Source of the DNA: Methanobrevibacter sp.
Lineage (GTDB): Archaea; Methanobacteriota; Methanobacteria; Methanobacteriales; Methanobacteriaceae
Assembly: GCF_017427765.1 (NCBI RefSeq)
Contig: NZ_JAFRSC010000022.1
Coordinates: 1-64,000, forward strand
DNA length: 64,000 nt
Direction of reading: 5' to 3'
The notes beneath the pieces are model-generated. The model made no database searches. It was not told where the DNA came from and worked only from the letters and a program-made list of their open reading frames with translations. A program made the translations under genes and the position numbers. Each line of letters opens with the position of its first letter. Positions within the stretch are counted from its first letter, which is position 1. Of the stretch, positions 30,583 through 40,773 are shown one piece after another.

Positions 30583-31687
30583 CATCACTGTTTTTAATTT
30601 TTGTTGAATCTAGGGCATAATCAATATTTTGCATTCTGATTATGCTGTCGTCATTAGCTATTGCATTGTGAAGAGCAGTTTTAAGAACTTTTTCTTTTAT
30701 GTCTCTTCCGGACAATCCTTTTGTAACTTTTATAAGTTTGTTTAAATCAAGTTCATATTTTAAAGGCATGGTTTTCAAATTATTTTCTATAATAGCTAAT
30801 CTTTCCTCATCATTTGGCAATTTGAATTCAATTTCTTCTTCGAATCTGCTTCTTACAGCATAATCCAATGAAGTAGGATTGTTGGTTGCTCCAATTGTTA
30901 TTACAGATTCATTTTCACTTATTCCATCCATTTCGGTTAAAAGTGAATTTACTATTTCTGAAACGTCTCCTCTCAATGATTGAAAAGATCTGTGAAGTGC
31001 AATTGCATCGATTTCATCAATAAATATTATGGATGGTGAATTTTCACTGGCTTTTTTAAACAAATCATGAATTTTAGATGCACCATCGCCGACATGGTCT
31101 CCTATTAATGATGTTGCCTTAATTAAATACAATGGGACTTCAAGCTCATTGGCAAGTGCCTTTACAAGCATGGTTTTACCTGTACCTGGAAGTCCGTAAA
31201 ACAATATATTTTTTGGAGCCCATGGTCCGAATGTTTCTGGACTTTCCAAATATTTTGTAATGACCTTAACTTTATTTTTGGCATTTTCCTGGCCAATGAT
31301 ATCTGAAAGGTGTAAATTTGATTTGATTTTTGTATTGTCCTTTAGTTTATTCAATTCATCGGTAATTATTTTAATTCTTGTTTTTTCAGAAATTATGGAA
31401 TTATTTGGTTTTGCAGTTACAATTTCAAAACCATAATCTGGGATGATTTTTTGATCAAACAAATGTGAATTTTCACATACGACCAGTCCCAACCACTGTT
31501 CACGTGCATATTCTTCAAATAAATCTTTGTTGGTAATTTCTATATCCTCATCCATCAAATTAAATTCAAATGGATAACCGACTGGTTTAAGTACAACAAG
31601 CTCTGCATAATCCTTATTTTCATTTTCTTTAATGACTGGCTTTGTGTTAACTGATTTTAGTTCTTGTTTTTTGCTATCGTTTTTCAA
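30563..31687 (-). CDS. AAA-family ATPase, single domain
   Basis: A 374-residue AAA ATPase. About 120 residues of unassigned N-terminal domain precede one AAA module: Walker A GLPGTGKT (about 165-172), Walker B SIIFIDEIDA, sensor GATNNP, arginine fingers near DYAVRSRFEEE, and a small C-terminal lid. It resembles archaeal Cdc48/PAN relatives but is too short for either. The substrate is unknown. The start is TTG at 31687, set by a perfect GGAGGTGAT ribosome site; the overlapping ATG reads into a stop after two codons. Confidence 0.85.
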   Translation of the reverse strand: MKNDSKKQELKSVNTKPVIKENENKDYAELVVLKPVGYPFEFNLMDEDIEITNKDLFEEYAREQWLGLVVCENSHLFDQKIIPDYGFEIVTAKPNNSIISEKTRIKIITDELNKLKDNTKIKSNLHLSDIIGQENAKNKVKVITKYLESPETFGPWAPKNILFYGLPGTGKTMLVKALANELEVPLYLIKATSLIGDHVGDGASKIHDLFKKASENSPSIIFIDEIDAIALHRSFQSLRGDVSEIVNSLLTEMDGISENESVITIGATNNPTSLDYAVRSRFEEEIEFKLPNDEERLAIIENNLKTMPLKYELDLNKLIKVTKGLSGRDIKEKVLKTALHNAIANDDSIIRMQNIDYALDSTKIKNSDVKGMFE

Positions 31688-31788
31688 ATCATCACCTCCT
31701 AAACCTCATTTTTTAACATTTTTCTTATTTGTTTTAATTATTTAAATACTTGTTGAAAGTAATATATGTTTAATTGGGAGTAGAGTTT

Positions 31789-32865
31789 ATGAGTTTTAGA
31801 ACAAGAAGAGTAATGTTTATGACGCCGTTTTACATGTTATTTGAGTTTTTCCTGCTTAAATATACATTTGCCGTTTTGGGCAATGTAAATGATGTTTACA
31901 TTATTTTATTGACTGTGGTGATAGGTTTATTGCATGTTGTGCCGATGTTTCTGGAGGCAGAAAAATCAACCAAACTGGGAAGGTTATGCCAGACAGTTGA
32001 TGGAGTCTGGATGTGGGCTTCAGTGATGTTTTTAATAGATATTTTAATTATTTATCTCATTGGTGCTTTTGTACAACTTCCTTTTTGGATTAGAGTTATT
32101 TTACTTGCAATTGTACCAATCCTTGGTATTTATAATTATTATAAAGCTCATAAATTGGTTGTCAATGAAAAAACTATATTGCTCGAGAATTTGCCTTGTG
32201 AAATCAGCATTGCTCATTTATCAGATGTTCATTTTGGCTCTGTAAGACACAAAGAGATTATCCGTAAAGTCGTCGACAAATTAAAAGAACTTGAAGGCAT
32301 CTGTGAGATTGCTATCATTTCAGGGGATTTGGCAGACGGTTCATCAGTAGTTGAAGAGGATGATTTTCTTGAATTTAAAAAAGTTAACATGCCTATACTA
32401 TTTACTCCTGGAAACCATGATTTCTATCCTGGAATTGAGAATGTCTTTAAAGCATGTAAAAAAGCAGGTATTATTGTTTTGGATAATGAAAGTTTTGAAT
32501 TTGAATGTTTGAATATTTTCGGTTTGACATTCAGTTTTGAAGATAGGGATGTTCCAAAAATAGATGATAGTCTTATTCGTGAAGGTTTTGTTAATATTAT
32601 TAATTATCATGTACCATATTACTTCGATGAGTTCTCTAAAATCGGATTTGATATTCAATTATCCGGCCATACTCATGGGGGACAGTTCTATCCTGCCATA
32701 AATTTTGCAAATAGGATGTTTGAATATAATATGGGTCTTTTTAAGAATGATTTGGGCAAATATATTCATGTTACAACAGGTGTCGGGTCAATGGACACTC
32801 CGATGAGGTGGGGAACTGATTCTGAAATTGTTGTTTTGAAATTAAAAGATAACAATAAACTATAA
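31789..32865 (+). CDS. Membrane-anchored metallophosphoesterase
   Basis: A 358-residue protein with about four N-terminal membrane segments (residues 8-120) followed by a calcineurin-like phosphoesterase domain. LSDVHFGSVRH, ISGDLADGS, TPGNHDFYPG and LSGHTHGGQFYP give the complete dimetal ligand set. This layout matches YkuE/LpxH-like phosphoesterases of the inner membrane. The substrate could be a lipid or nucleotide phosphate; the sequence does not decide. ATG 31789 is chosen with GGGAG upstream rather than the TTG at 31774. Confidence 0.85.
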   Translation: MSFRTRRVMFMTPFYMLFEFFLLKYTFAVLGNVNDVYIILLTVVIGLLHVVPMFLEAEKSTKLGRLCQTVDGVWMWASVMFLIDILIIYLIGAFVQLPFWIRVILLAIVPILGIYNYYKAHKLVVNEKTILLENLPCEISIAHLSDVHFGSVRHKEIIRKVVDKLKELEGICEIAIISGDLADGSSVVEEDDFLEFKKVNMPILFTPGNHDFYPGIENVFKACKKAGIIVLDNESFEFECLNIFGLTFSFEDRDVPKIDDSLIREGFVNIINYHVPYYFDEFSKIGFDIQLSGHTHGGQFYPAINFANRMFEYNMGLFKNDLGKYIHVTTGVGSMDTPMRWGTDSEIVVLKLKDNNKL

Positions 32866-32908
32866 GTTTTTTAATAAATATTATCAAATATTAAATTAGG
32901 TTTTTATC

Positions 32909-33421
32909 ATGGCAATTGAAGATAATCATAATCATTTTTGTATTTACTGTGGAGCAAAAATCGATCCAAACCAGAACTTTTGTGCGGATTGCGGAAAACC
33001 TGTTTACAAGGATGAATCTGTAATTCAAAAGAGCCCATCAAAGTATGATGCAAAAATCAATGAATTGGCTCAAGAATATAACAGTAAACAGGCCAGAGCT
33101 AAGGAATTAGTTGAAAAACTTTTTGATTCAAGCCATATGGCATACGAACGGTTCGATTCTTCAATCAATAAATCAAATAATCTATTTGATATTCAATTGG
33201 GAATTGCAAGAAAGATGGCTGAGATGGATGTTGATGAAAATCCTTTCATTGAAAAAGAGATTGAGTCTAAACTTGTTACTCTGCAAACATTCATTGATAA
33301 AATGGATGATTTAACTAATGAATTAATTATTCATTTAAGCTCAAATAAAAAAGATGATGAGGATATAAATAATTTATTTAAAGATATGGATGATTTAATA
33401 GATTCCGTTAAAGATTATTAA
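32909..33421 (+). CDS. Zinc-ribbon and coiled-coil protein
   Basis: Unrecognised 170-residue protein. The N-terminus is a zinc ribbon, FCIYCGAKIDPNQNFCADCG (residues about 9-28), with two CxxC pairs. The rest is predicted mostly helical and acidic, with probable coiled-coil stretches from about 45 to 170. No catalytic motif is seen. Such proteins are common in Methanobacteriales and uncharacterised. Its stop overlaps by four bases that of the convergent endonuclease IV gene. Confidence 0.75.
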   Translation: MAIEDNHNHFCIYCGAKIDPNQNFCADCGKPVYKDESVIQKSPSKYDAKINELAQEYNSKQARAKELVEKLFDSSHMAYERFDSSINKSNNLFDIQLGIARKMAEMDVDENPFIEKEIESKLVTLQTFIDKMDDLTNELIIHLSSNKKDDEDINNLFKDMDDLIDSVKDY

Positions 33422-34254
33422 ATCATGTTTTTATATATCTCTTTCATTTTTAATGCGTCAACATCTCTTAGAGGTGTTTCACATATGATATTCGCTTTCC
33501 ATCCATTGTCAATAAGATTTGCAAGTAAATCTTCGATATTCGGACCATATTCATCACTTTCATCTAATGTATGATGTTTTACTTCGCCGTGACTGGCATA
33601 TTCGATGGTTGTAAAGTGACAATGCAGGCGGTCAATATCGAGCTGATTTTCAATTGTTGAGAATATGCAATTATAATCGTCTTTTTTTGTTAGAAATCCT
33701 CTTCCACGAGCATGAATGTGTGCAAAATCAATTGTCGGTTCAAAATGATCAAAAGTAGCGCATAATTCAACGATTTCTTCAATATTTCCCTGTTGAGTTC
33801 TTTTTCCAGTAGTTTCGGGAGCGAATGTAAAATCTTCAATGCCTTTCGCTTCAAGTTCTTCAAATAATCTGTTGACGGTATTTTTTGAAATTTCCATTGC
33901 TTTTTCAGGTTTTCTATTTAAATAAGCACCAGGATGAAAAACTAATCTGTAAGCACCCATCCATTCTCCGGCACGGGCCATTGAAATTAAATGGTTGAGG
34001 CTCTTTTCAAGTTTATCTTCTTCTTTTGCACATAAATTGATATAATATGGACCATGCATGGAAATTAGGATATTATGTTTTTCAGATTCTTTTTTTAATG
34101 TAGTTGCTGAGGATTCCCCAATTCTTACTCCGTATGGGGATTGATATTCGTAGGAATCGAGTCCTTCTTCGCAAATATATTTTGGAGCTTTATAAGCGGC
34201 TCCTTTATAATCAATGGGGCTTCCAGCAGGGCCAAAAAATACATTATGTTTCAT
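33418..34254 (-). CDS. nfo: Endonuclease IV-like AP endonuclease (TIM barrel)
   Basis: A 278-residue xylose-isomerase-fold protein of the AP endonuclease family 2. Zn ligands are in ISMHGPYYINL, LVFHPGAYL, FAPETTGK, TIDFAHIHARG, HCHFTTIEY and ICETPL, close to the Nfo set. It would cut DNA at abasic sites in base-excision repair. It lies next to GAPDH and, further on, topoisomerase VI; as I recall that order is kept in related methanogens, which supports it as a core gene. A sugar-isomerase relative is the alternative. Confidence 0.82.
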   Translation of the reverse strand: MKHNVFFGPAGSPIDYKGAAYKAPKYICEEGLDSYEYQSPYGVRIGESSATTLKKESEKHNILISMHGPYYINLCAKEEDKLEKSLNHLISMARAGEWMGAYRLVFHPGAYLNRKPEKAMEISKNTVNRLFEELEAKGIEDFTFAPETTGKRTQQGNIEEIVELCATFDHFEPTIDFAHIHARGRGFLTKKDDYNCIFSTIENQLDIDRLHCHFTTIEYASHGEVKHHTLDESDEYGPNIEDLLANLIDNGWKANIICETPLRDVDALKMKEIYKNMI

Positions 34255-34261
34255 TTAAATC

Positions 34262-34300
34262 AGTTAAAAAAATAGTAAAAAGGGAATTTAGAATATTCCC
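34262..34300 (-). terminator. Terminator of gapdh
   Basis: GGGAAT (34282-34287) and ATTCCC (34295-34300) form a stem at the 3' end of the gene; on the minus strand it is followed by CCTTTTTACTATTTTTTT. Confidence 0.65.
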
Positions 34301-35304
34301 ATAGCTTCGTTGGTTTTTGCAATTGATTTTTCGTTGTCACTTTCCATTTCTAGGAGTGCACGAATTGCATCAATATTTTCCGGAATTACGTCAGATTCCT
34401 GGTGAACTGCTTGCATGTAGAACAATTCATTTCCCACGACATTAATGGATTCTTTCCAAACTGGAATTTCATATAAATCGTTTCTGTTTCTTCCAAGCTC
34501 TTTAGCATATTCCATTAATTCGGCAGTTGAGCCTAAACCTTCTTCAGCTGATACGACGATTACTCTTGAACGTTTTTCTAATGCTTCAATAATTTCTTCA
34601 GTTTCAACATCGTTGTTGATTTCAACCATAATGTTGTGTTGGTGCATTAATGTAGTAGGTACGAGTAATGCCATAGTAGTCACATCAATACCATTCATTA
34701 CAGTTTTTACGTCAGGACCGTGGTGGGATGGTACTTTTGGAGGGTTTGGAACAATTGCATTAATTGGTCCTTTCTTAATTTCAGAAGGATCTGAACCTCT
34801 TCTCACCATCACTGCTCTGACTTTTTTGATATCTGCAATAGGATCAATAGTGGATAATGTACGGGTGAGCCCAGTAGTGTTACATGAAACAACTCTGGTG
34901 TAGTCTGCACCGTATGAATCATCATAATTTGAAATAGCGTTAAATGAAAGGCCTGTTAGGTCGTGGTCTTCTCCACCCTGATAAATTGCTTTAACACCTG
35001 CTTTTTTATACATTTCAAGGTTTTGTGGTCCGATACTTCCAGGAGTACAATCAACAACAACATCTGCTTCCTGAATCATGTCTTCAACAGTACCGGCTAT
35101 TTCAATTCCAGCGTCTTTAAATAATTGTTCTCTTTCTGGAATTCCAATGTATAAAGGATAGCCCTTTTCTTCAACTGCAGTTCTTGCTTCGTAGTTTGGT
35201 CTAGTTTTACTTACACCAATTACTTTCATATCATCTTGAGCAGCTACTGCATCAGCCACTCTTTTACCGATGGTTCCATAACCATTAATTGCAACAGTTT
35301 TCAT
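34288..35304 (-). CDS. gap: Archaeal glyceraldehyde-3-phosphate dehydrogenase (type II)
   Basis: A 338-residue phosphorylating GAPDH of the archaeal class. The N-terminal Rossmann loop [14 protein letters not shown] (about 7-20) binds NAD(P). The catalytic cysteine is Cys141 in [11 protein letters not shown], and [15 protein letters not shown] provides the phosphate-site residues. In methanogens it works mainly in gluconeogenesis. The gene has its own terminator, and its upstream side (35305-35397) is AT-rich promoter sequence. Confidence 0.95.
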   Translation of the reverse strand: MKTVAINGYGTIGKRVADAVAAQDDMKVIGVSKTRPNYEARTAVEEKGYPLYIGIPEREQLFKDAGIEIAGTVEDMIQEADVVVDCTPGSIGPQNLEMYKKAGVKAIYQGGEDHDLTGLSFNAISNYDDSYGADYTRVVSCNTTGLTRTLSTIDPIADIKKVRAVMVRRGSDPSEIKKGPINAIVPNPPKVPSHHGPDVKTVMNGIDVTTMALLVPTTLMHQHNIMVEINNDVETEEIIEALEKRSRVIVVSAEEGLGSTAELMEYAKELGRNRNDLYEIPVWKESINVVGNELFYMQAVHQESDVIPENIDAIRALLEMESDNEKSIAKTNEAMGIF

Positions 35305-35397
35305 TTTAATCCCTTTTTTATTTATAATAATTTTAAAAATATTATTATATGGATTAAAATTTATTGTTTAAGTTATTTATAATTTGATATTTGAAAA

Positions 35398-35443
35398 TAA
35401 GAAAAATAGAAAAAAAGAAAAAAGAAGTAGAATTATTCTACTT
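35398..35443 (-). terminator. Terminator of the copper operon
   Basis: AAGTAGAA-TTA-TTCTACTT (35425-35443) is a perfect stem over the stop codon of the HMA gene, followed on the minus strand by CTTTTTTCTTTTTTTC. Confidence 0.75.
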
Positions 35444-35636
35444 TAAAGCCTGCTTCTTCGACAGCTTCGTTAATGTCGGCATCACTAACATCGCCAGACA
35501 TTGTGATTGTTGTAATTCCGGAGTCTAAATCAGCTTTAGCATCGTCAATTCCGTCAACGTCTTTTAAGCATAGTTCAACAGCGTTTACGCATGATGGGCA
35601 GTGCATGCCCACTACTTTAATTTCTTTTTCAGCCAT
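35433..35636 (-). CDS. copZ: HMA-domain metallochaperone (CopZ-like)
   Basis: A 67-residue stand-alone heavy-metal-associated domain with the metal motif GMHCPSC (residues about 9-15) and the ferredoxin-like strand-helix pattern. It would carry Cu(I) to the ATPase encoded directly upstream, eight bases away. The ATPase itself has no N-terminal HMA domain, so the chaperone appears to replace it. The N-terminal MAEKEIKVV fixes the ATG, preceded by GGTGA. Confidence 0.88.
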   Translation of the reverse strand: MAEKEIKVVGMHCPSCVNAVELCLKDVDGIDDAKADLDSGITTITMSGDVSDADINEAVEEAGFKVE

Positions 35637-35644
35637 AATTTCAC

Positions 35645-37543
35645 CTATATTATAGTTAATGTTATTGATTTATTTAAACTTTTAGTTAAACCTAACTTTT
35701 TATATTTTTTATAATCCTTTCTCGATATCTTGAAGTTAACCAGAGTTGATGAATAAATGATAACAATTACTGATCCGATATTGTGGACTAATGCTCCTGT
35801 AATTGGGTCTAAAAGACCTAAAAGAGCCAACACCATTGCTATAAAGTTTAATCCGAGGGAAAATGCAATATTGAAATTAATTATTTTTATGGTTTTTCTT
35901 GCAAGTGCTATTAAGTGAGGCAGATTTCCGATATCGTCATTGATTAGTGCAATATTGGCTGCATCAATTGACACGTCACTTCCTATGCTTCCCATAGCTA
36001 TTCCAACATTGGCTTTTCTTAGGGACGGTGCATCATTTATTCCATCTCCAATCATCGCAACTTTTCTGCCTTTAAGCTGTTGCAGTTTGATGTATTCGCA
36101 TTTATCTTCAGGCAGGCAATTGAATTTTGCATCTGTCACTTTTACTTCGCCTGCAATAAATGAACCGGTCTTTTCATTGTCTCCGGTAAGCAATGTGGTT
36201 TTAATTCCTAAACGTTTTAATTTTTCAATAGTTTGTTTTGAGTTATCTCTTAAGACGTCTGCTAATATCACTTTTCCTAAAATTTCACGGTTTTTACAGA
36301 CATAAATTGATGTCTCTCCATTTCTTAAATTGTTTTCATCGGCTAATTGGATATTTTCACTTTCAATGAATTTTTGATTTCCGGCTATTATCAAATTCCC
36401 GTTTATTTTTCCTTTGACTCCTTTTCCAATAGTCATTTTAAAATCAGACACTTCAGCTAAATCATTACTGTTGTAATATTTTACAATTGATTTGGCTAAA
36501 GGATGTTCTGATTTTGACTCAAGAGATGCAAGCAGATACATCATTTCTTTTTCATTATCTGAGATTACTTTTGTTACTTTTGGTGTTCCATATGTCAATG
36601 TTCCGGTTTTATCGAATATCAATTCAGAAATGTGAGCTAGCTCTTCTATTGATGCTCCGTCTTTTACCAGAATTCCATATTTTGTCAGATTTCCAATACC
36701 GGCCATTATGGCGGTAGGTGTGGCAAGGACTAATGCACAAGGGCAGAATACTACCAAAACGGTTACTGATCTTGTTATTTCAAATGTGAATAAGTAAACC
36801 AGTACTGCAGCACTAAAAGCTATTGCAACAATCATTGCTGCCCATTTATCAGCGGTTTTCACGATTTCTGCATTTTCAGGGTTTGATGATTCAACCAATT
36901 TTATTAATTTTTGAAGGGAACTGTCCTGGCTGACCTTTGTTGTTTTCATTGTAAATGATCCGTAAAGGTTTATTGTTCCGCTATAAACTTTGTCATTTTT
37001 AACTTTATCAACAGGCATTGATTCGCCGGTTAATGTTGATTGGTCAATGGATGTTTCTCCTTCAATGATTATTCCATCAGTTGGAATGCTTTTGCCTGGA
37101 AGAACTTTTAAGATATCTCCGACTTGTACTTGTTCGACAGAAATTTTTTCTTCAATTTTGTTTCTAATTCTTGTTGCAACTTGAGGTGTGAGTTTAACAA
37201 GTTTTTCAATTCTTCCTTGAGTTCTGGATACAGTATATTCTTCTAAAAATCCACCGATTGCCATAATTGTTGCAATTTCACCTGCTGCAAAAACTTCTCC
37301 AATTATTATTGAAGAGATTATTGCAATGGACACAAGCAAATCCGCTTTTATATCAAATTCTCTAATCAATCCTTCTGCACTTTCTTTCAATATCGGTAAT
37401 CCGCAAAGTATTACTGCAATCCAAGAGAGATAATCGAGTGATTGAGTATAACTTGCAATAATACTTATTACGGATACTATTATTAGTAGCAAGTCAATTT
37501 TTTGACTTTTGTCTAATTTTAGTTTCATATTAAACAGCCCCAT
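35645..37543 (-). CDS. copA: Heavy-metal P1B-type ATPase, probably copper
   Basis: Membrane efflux pump of 632 residues. The phosphorylation motif DKTGTLT is at about 311-317, the metal-path motif FCPCALVLATP has Cys 267 and 269, TGES (about 172-175) gives the phosphatase motif, and GDGINDAPSLRKANVGIAMG is the hinge. There are about six to eight membrane segments and no N-terminal metal-binding domain. Copper is favoured because a CsoR gene and operators sit just upstream, but CPC pumps may also move Ag or Zn. Starts at 37543 or 37528 are possible; neither has a clear ribosome site. Confidence 0.9.
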   Translation of the reverse strand: MGLFNMKLKLDKSQKIDLLLIIVSVISIIASYTQSLDYLSWIAVILCGLPILKESAEGLIREFDIKADLLVSIAIISSIIIGEVFAAGEIATIMAIGGFLEEYTVSRTQGRIEKLVKLTPQVATRIRNKIEEKISVEQVQVGDILKVLPGKSIPTDGIIIEGETSIDQSTLTGESMPVDKVKNDKVYSGTINLYGSFTMKTTKVSQDSSLQKLIKLVESSNPENAEIVKTADKWAAMIVAIAFSAAVLVYLFTFEITRSVTVLVVFCPCALVLATPTAIMAGIGNLTKYGILVKDGASIEELAHISELIFDKTGTLTYGTPKVTKVISDNEKEMMYLLASLESKSEHPLAKSIVKYYNSNDLAEVSDFKMTIGKGVKGKINGNLIIAGNQKFIESENIQLADENNLRNGETSIYVCKNREILGKVILADVLRDNSKQTIEKLKRLGIKTTLLTGDNEKTGSFIAGEVKVTDAKFNCLPEDKCEYIKLQQLKGRKVAMIGDGINDAPSLRKANVGIAMGSIGSDVSIDAANIALINDDIGNLPHLIALARKTIKIINFNIAFSLGLNFIAMVLALLGLLDPITGALVHNIGSVIVIIYSSTLVNFKISRKDYKKYKKLGLTKSLNKSITLTII

Positions 37544-37552
37544 TAGTATAGA

Positions 37553-37570
37553 TATACCCCATAGGGTATA
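37553..37570. promoter_or_regulatory. CsoR-type operator upstream of copA
   Basis: TATACCC-CATA-GGGTATA is a perfect inverted repeat with a four-base centre, 10 bases before the copA start and 17 bases after csoR. It closely matches published bacterial CsoR sites of the TACCC...GGGGTA kind (family knowledge). Confidence 0.8.
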
Positions 37571-37587
37571 GTGTTAATTTAAAAAAA

Positions 37588-37848
37588 TTAAAGTCTGGAG
37601 TAATATTCGATGATTGATGTAATGTCACCTAAAGCATTATCTGAATCTCCTTCGTCAATTGCTTGTTTTACACAGTGTTCAAGATGTCCTTCAACAATAA
37701 TGTATCCAACTTTGTGTAATGCTGATTTTACGGCATTAATTTGCATCAATATCTGTTCACAGGGAATATCCTCATCAATCATACGGTCAATTGCATTGAC
37801 TTGACCTGAGATTTTTTTGAGTCTCCTGTGTAAATTTTCACTATCCAT
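37588..37848 (-). CDS. csoR: CsoR-family copper-sensing repressor
   Basis: An 86-residue all-helical DUF156/CsoR regulator. The Cu(I) ligand set is present with exact family spacing: Cys30, His55 and Cys59, matching the C-x24-H-x3-C pattern of M. tuberculosis CsoR, so it should sense copper rather than formaldehyde or nickel. ATG 37848 is preferred; an in-frame TTG at 37860 would add four residues. The adjacent operators suggest it represses both itself and copA-copZ. Confidence 0.9.
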   Translation of the reverse strand: MDSENLHRRLKKISGQVNAIDRMIDEDIPCEQILMQINAVKSALHKVGYIIVEGHLEHCVKQAIDEGDSDNALGDITSIIEYYSRL

Positions 37849-37872
37849 ACATTCTTTCAAATTAACACAACC

Positions 37873-37890
37873 TATACGTGCTAGGGTATA
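37873..37890. promoter_or_regulatory. CsoR-type operator upstream of csoR
   Basis: TATACGT-GCTA-GGGTATA has the same size and spacing as the copA operator; five of seven bases in the left arm match. It lies 24 bases before the csoR start, which supports autoregulation. Confidence 0.65.
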
Positions 37891-37930
37891 TGAATTTTTT
37901 AGTATATAAATATTTTGGTTAAAAATTTAA

Positions 37931-37976
37931 AAAAATAAAAAAAGGAGGAAAATATCAAGTCTATGCTTGATTTTCC
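37931..37976 (-). terminator. Terminator of top6A
   Basis: On the minus strand, GGAAAATCAAG pairs with CTTGAT(AT)TTTCC across the top6A stop codon and is followed by CTCCTTTTTTTATTTTTTT. Confidence 0.65.
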
Positions 37977-39058
37977 ATTTCTTCAAATTTAGCTGGGAAA
38001 TATGTATCTACTACATATTCAAGCCCATATTTTGAGAAAGATTGCTGTTCTGCTTTTTTACCAATTTTAAGCATCTTTTTAATTTCAGTTTGCCAGAAAT
38101 CAGTTTTATACCTTGGGTCTTTTGAAAGCTCTTTTAATCTCATTACATCAACGTCTTTGAGCTTATCGGTAGGTAAGTCATAGTTGATGATATCAGATGC
38201 AGTTACTCCAATGAATTTAGCATCAGGAGTTGCTAATTGTTCATTAACGTGAGCTAATTTTGCACTTCCGGAAATAATTACCTGTGCAATGTGGAATCCC
38301 CAAGGGTCTCCGTCGTTACAAATGTAGACTGGTAAATCAAGTTCTTGGTTGACTCTTTTAAGGAATCTTCTTGTAGCACGAGCAGCTTGTCCTTTGAGTC
38401 CCACAATCAAACAATTGAATCTTTTGTGAGCATTTTCCTGAACTAACCTGTGAAACATTCCCATAGTTTCCACAGCCAATACTTTATCAACCTTACACTT
38501 GTCGAATACAACTTGATCAATTGTAGGGGATATTGTATAACCTGATTTTCCAACCTTTGAAGCATTAATTTCCACTTCATCAAATAAAGTAAGGTCTCCA
38601 TAAACTGATGCTCCGTCTTCTTCAGGCATTAAACCTAAATCTTCACGTGTAACTCCGAGTTTAACTTCCAGGTCTTCTCCGATAATGTTGGATTCTTGTT
38701 GTGTTTTAAAACTGATTCCCCAACCTTCAGAAACATAATACATTTCCCTGATTGTAGCTGTTTTTTCTCTTGCAACAAGGTCCTTACAGAAATTTCCCAC
38801 ATAAACCATTTGGCCTAATTTTCTGATTTGTTTCACATTACCTAAAGATCTTCTACCGAATCTGTCGCCCAATACATAGTATCTTTTAGCTTCATCATAA
38901 ACGATGTTTCCGGTACCTCTGGATGGAATTTTAATACTAGGAACTTTATTTTTTTCAATGTCTTCAATAATTTCTTGGCCTAATCCTTTTAATTGGTTGA
39001 GGGTTATTTCTTTAGTTTTCTCTTTATGGTCTTGATTTTTTTGTTGTAGTTCATCCAT
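37961..39058 (-). CDS. top6A: DNA topoisomerase VI subunit A
   Basis: Catalytic Spo11-like subunit that relaxes and decatenates DNA. In the 365 residues the N-terminal winged-helix 5Y-CAP domain carries the active tyrosine in [10 protein letters not shown] (Tyr 107 or 108). The Toprim domain follows with its metal acidic residues, for example [18 protein letters not shown] (about 256-273). It lies eight bases downstream of top6B, same strand, and ends with its own terminator. Confidence 0.95.
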   Translation of the reverse strand: MDELQQKNQDHKEKTKEITLNQLKGLGQEIIEDIEKNKVPSIKIPSRGTGNIVYDEAKRYYVLGDRFGRRSLGNVKQIRKLGQMVYVGNFCKDLVAREKTATIREMYYVSEGWGISFKTQQESNIIGEDLEVKLGVTREDLGLMPEEDGASVYGDLTLFDEVEINASKVGKSGYTISPTIDQVVFDKCKVDKVLAVETMGMFHRLVQENAHKRFNCLIVGLKGQAARATRRFLKRVNQELDLPVYICNDGDPWGFHIAQVIISGSAKLAHVNEQLATPDAKFIGVTASDIINYDLPTDKLKDVDVMRLKELSKDPRYKTDFWQTEIKKMLKIGKKAEQQSFSKYGLEYVVDTYFPAKFEEMENQA

Positions 39059-39066
39059 TTAACCAC

Positions 39067-40773
39067 CTACTCCTCAAATTCCTCTTCTTCATCATCGTCT
39101 GTGAAATTATCTAATGTGGAGTTACCTGCTTCGACGGTATGTCCAAATTCATCAACTTCTTCCATGATGATTGCATCAAGTTCTTCTTCTTCCTCTTCTT
39201 CAACTTTTTCACCAAGCAGCTCTGCAAGAGCCCTTTTGGTTACTTTTACTAAAATATCTTGATATTCAGGAACTCCGGTCTCACCGAGTTTTGCTGCTTC
39301 TTCGATAATTACTGGAACGTATTCCTCGAATACTTTAGAACGTTTTTCTTTTTCTTTAGCAGCTTTTTTAGCCCTTATATGTTTTTGAAGTTTACGGGCT
39401 AATTTCATTGTAGCCTGTCTGATTTCGTGGACAATTTCAGGCTCTGGTGATACACTTTGTTTTCCTGTTGAAAGGTAAGGTACCTGTGTTGAAATGATAT
39501 TGACAAATAATGTTAATGGGGTGTTGTCTAAATCTTTAAGACCGTAACGTTTCCAATCAATACTTTTAAGCGCTTCTGTAATAGCACAGCTTCCGGCATC
39601 GAATGTTAATGGAACTCTGTTTGCAAATCTCATAATTTCAGATTTTCTTTTCTCATTAACAACTCTTCCTGCATCTCCACCATAAGCAAGACCTGCTTCA
39701 ATAATGAATGAAACTCCTCCCGCATAGGTAACCGGTTTTCTTGTAATTGTAGCTACAAATTCAGGTTTAAGGATTTGTTTCATACCTTTTTCGATTTGTT
39801 CAGATCCGATTGGTATAAGTCCGTCGGTTGGAGGTGCCATGAATTTCATTTTCTTAAAGCAGTGCACAATAGCTTCAGCTTCAGGGAATGTCATAGCTTT
39901 CGGACGTTTGTTCATGTCAATTCCGGTTGCTTCCGCAATTTCGTCAACTCTTTTATTTGACATTCTTGACATTGAAGATGTTAACATACTTTTATATCTT
40001 CTTTTGTCAGTATTTTTAGCCATTGTCATTAAATCGTCAGCGCTAACACCTTTTGGGTGAGGTAGGACTTCTTTTGGCTGTACTGGAACAACATCTGCAG
40101 CTCTTTTGAAGATGTATTTGTGTCCTGATGGGTCTCTAAATGTGATTTTTGCATGAGGATTTCCAATCATGGTTCTTCTGATATATTCAAAAGCACCCTG
40201 TTCTGCAAGTGAGTATGATACGTCTTTAAACTGTAATTCAATACATACTCCGGTACTTTCTGCTGGATAATCTTCTCTTTCCATCAAGATTCCACGGTTG
40301 TTTTCAACATCCATCTGGAACTTCATTTTCACTCCTTTAATTTCATCTCCTTCTTTGTAGCATGAAATTACACGGGCAGGTTTACCTGTGGTCATTTGTG
40401 ATAAAAGCACACAACCACTACAACCTAAACCTTGCTGTCCTCTGGATTGGATGTTTCTGAATTTGGATCCTGCAAACATCATACAGTATACCTGCATCAC
40501 GTAATCTTCAGGAATTCCAGGTCCGTTATCCTTATGTCTTAAAATATAATGTTCTTTATCAATACGTTTTAATTCAATATCAATGTCAGGCAATATTCCA
40601 GCTTCTTCAGCTGCATCGAAACTGTTTGTAATCAGTTCGTGGAAAACAATAGTTAAAGAACGAATTTTACCTGTAAATCCAAGCATTTGCTTGTTTTTTC
40701 TAAAGAACTGTGATGGGGTTAATCTCTGAAAGTCTTCTTCCCAATCAAGTCCCATTTGTTGTTCTGGGGCCAA
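39067..40773 (-). CDS. top6B: DNA topoisomerase VI subunit B
   Basis: GHKL ATPase subunit, 568 residues. The Bergerat fold shows [15 protein letters not shown] (about 46-60), [11 protein letters not shown] and [11 protein letters not shown]. The transducer follows with the conserved QxxxxxKQS lysine ([15 protein letters not shown]), then helices, then a very acidic C-terminal tail. The start is TTG at 40773: a GGAGG site lies seven bases upstream, and the ATG at 40755 would be poorly placed. Upstream is one copy of the four-copy 19-base element. Confidence 0.95.
   Translation of the reverse strand: MAPEQQMGLDWEEDFQRLTPSQFFRKNKQMLGFTGKIRSLTIVFHELITNSFDAAEEAGILPDIDIELKRIDKEHYILRHKDNGPGIPEDYVMQVYCMMFAGSKFRNIQSRGQQGLGCSGCVLLSQMTTGKPARVISCYKEGDEIKGVKMKFQMDVENNRGILMEREDYPAESTGVCIELQFKDVSYSLAEQGAFEYIRRTMIGNPHAKITFRDPSGHKYIFKRAADVVPVQPKEVLPHPKGVSADDLMTMAKNTDKRRYKSMLTSSMSRMSNKRVDEIAEATGIDMNKRPKAMTFPEAEAIVHCFKKMKFMAPPTDGLIPIGSEQIEKGMKQILKPEFVATITRKPVTYAGGVSFIIEAGLAYGGDAGRVVNEKRKSEIMRFANRVPLTFDAGSCAITEALKSIDWKRYGLKDLDNTPLTLFVNIISTQVPYLSTGKQSVSPEPEIVHEIRQATMKLARKLQKHIRAKKAAKEKEKRSKVFEEYVPVIIEEAAKLGETGVPEYQDILVKVTKRALAELLGEKVEEEEEEELDAIIMEEVDEFGHTVEAGNSTLDNFTDDDEEEEFEE

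Noticed and set aside
34445-34903. A 152-codon frame antisense to the GAPDH gene
   Set aside because: The GAPDH frame is full-length with its active-site Cys; this is its shadow.
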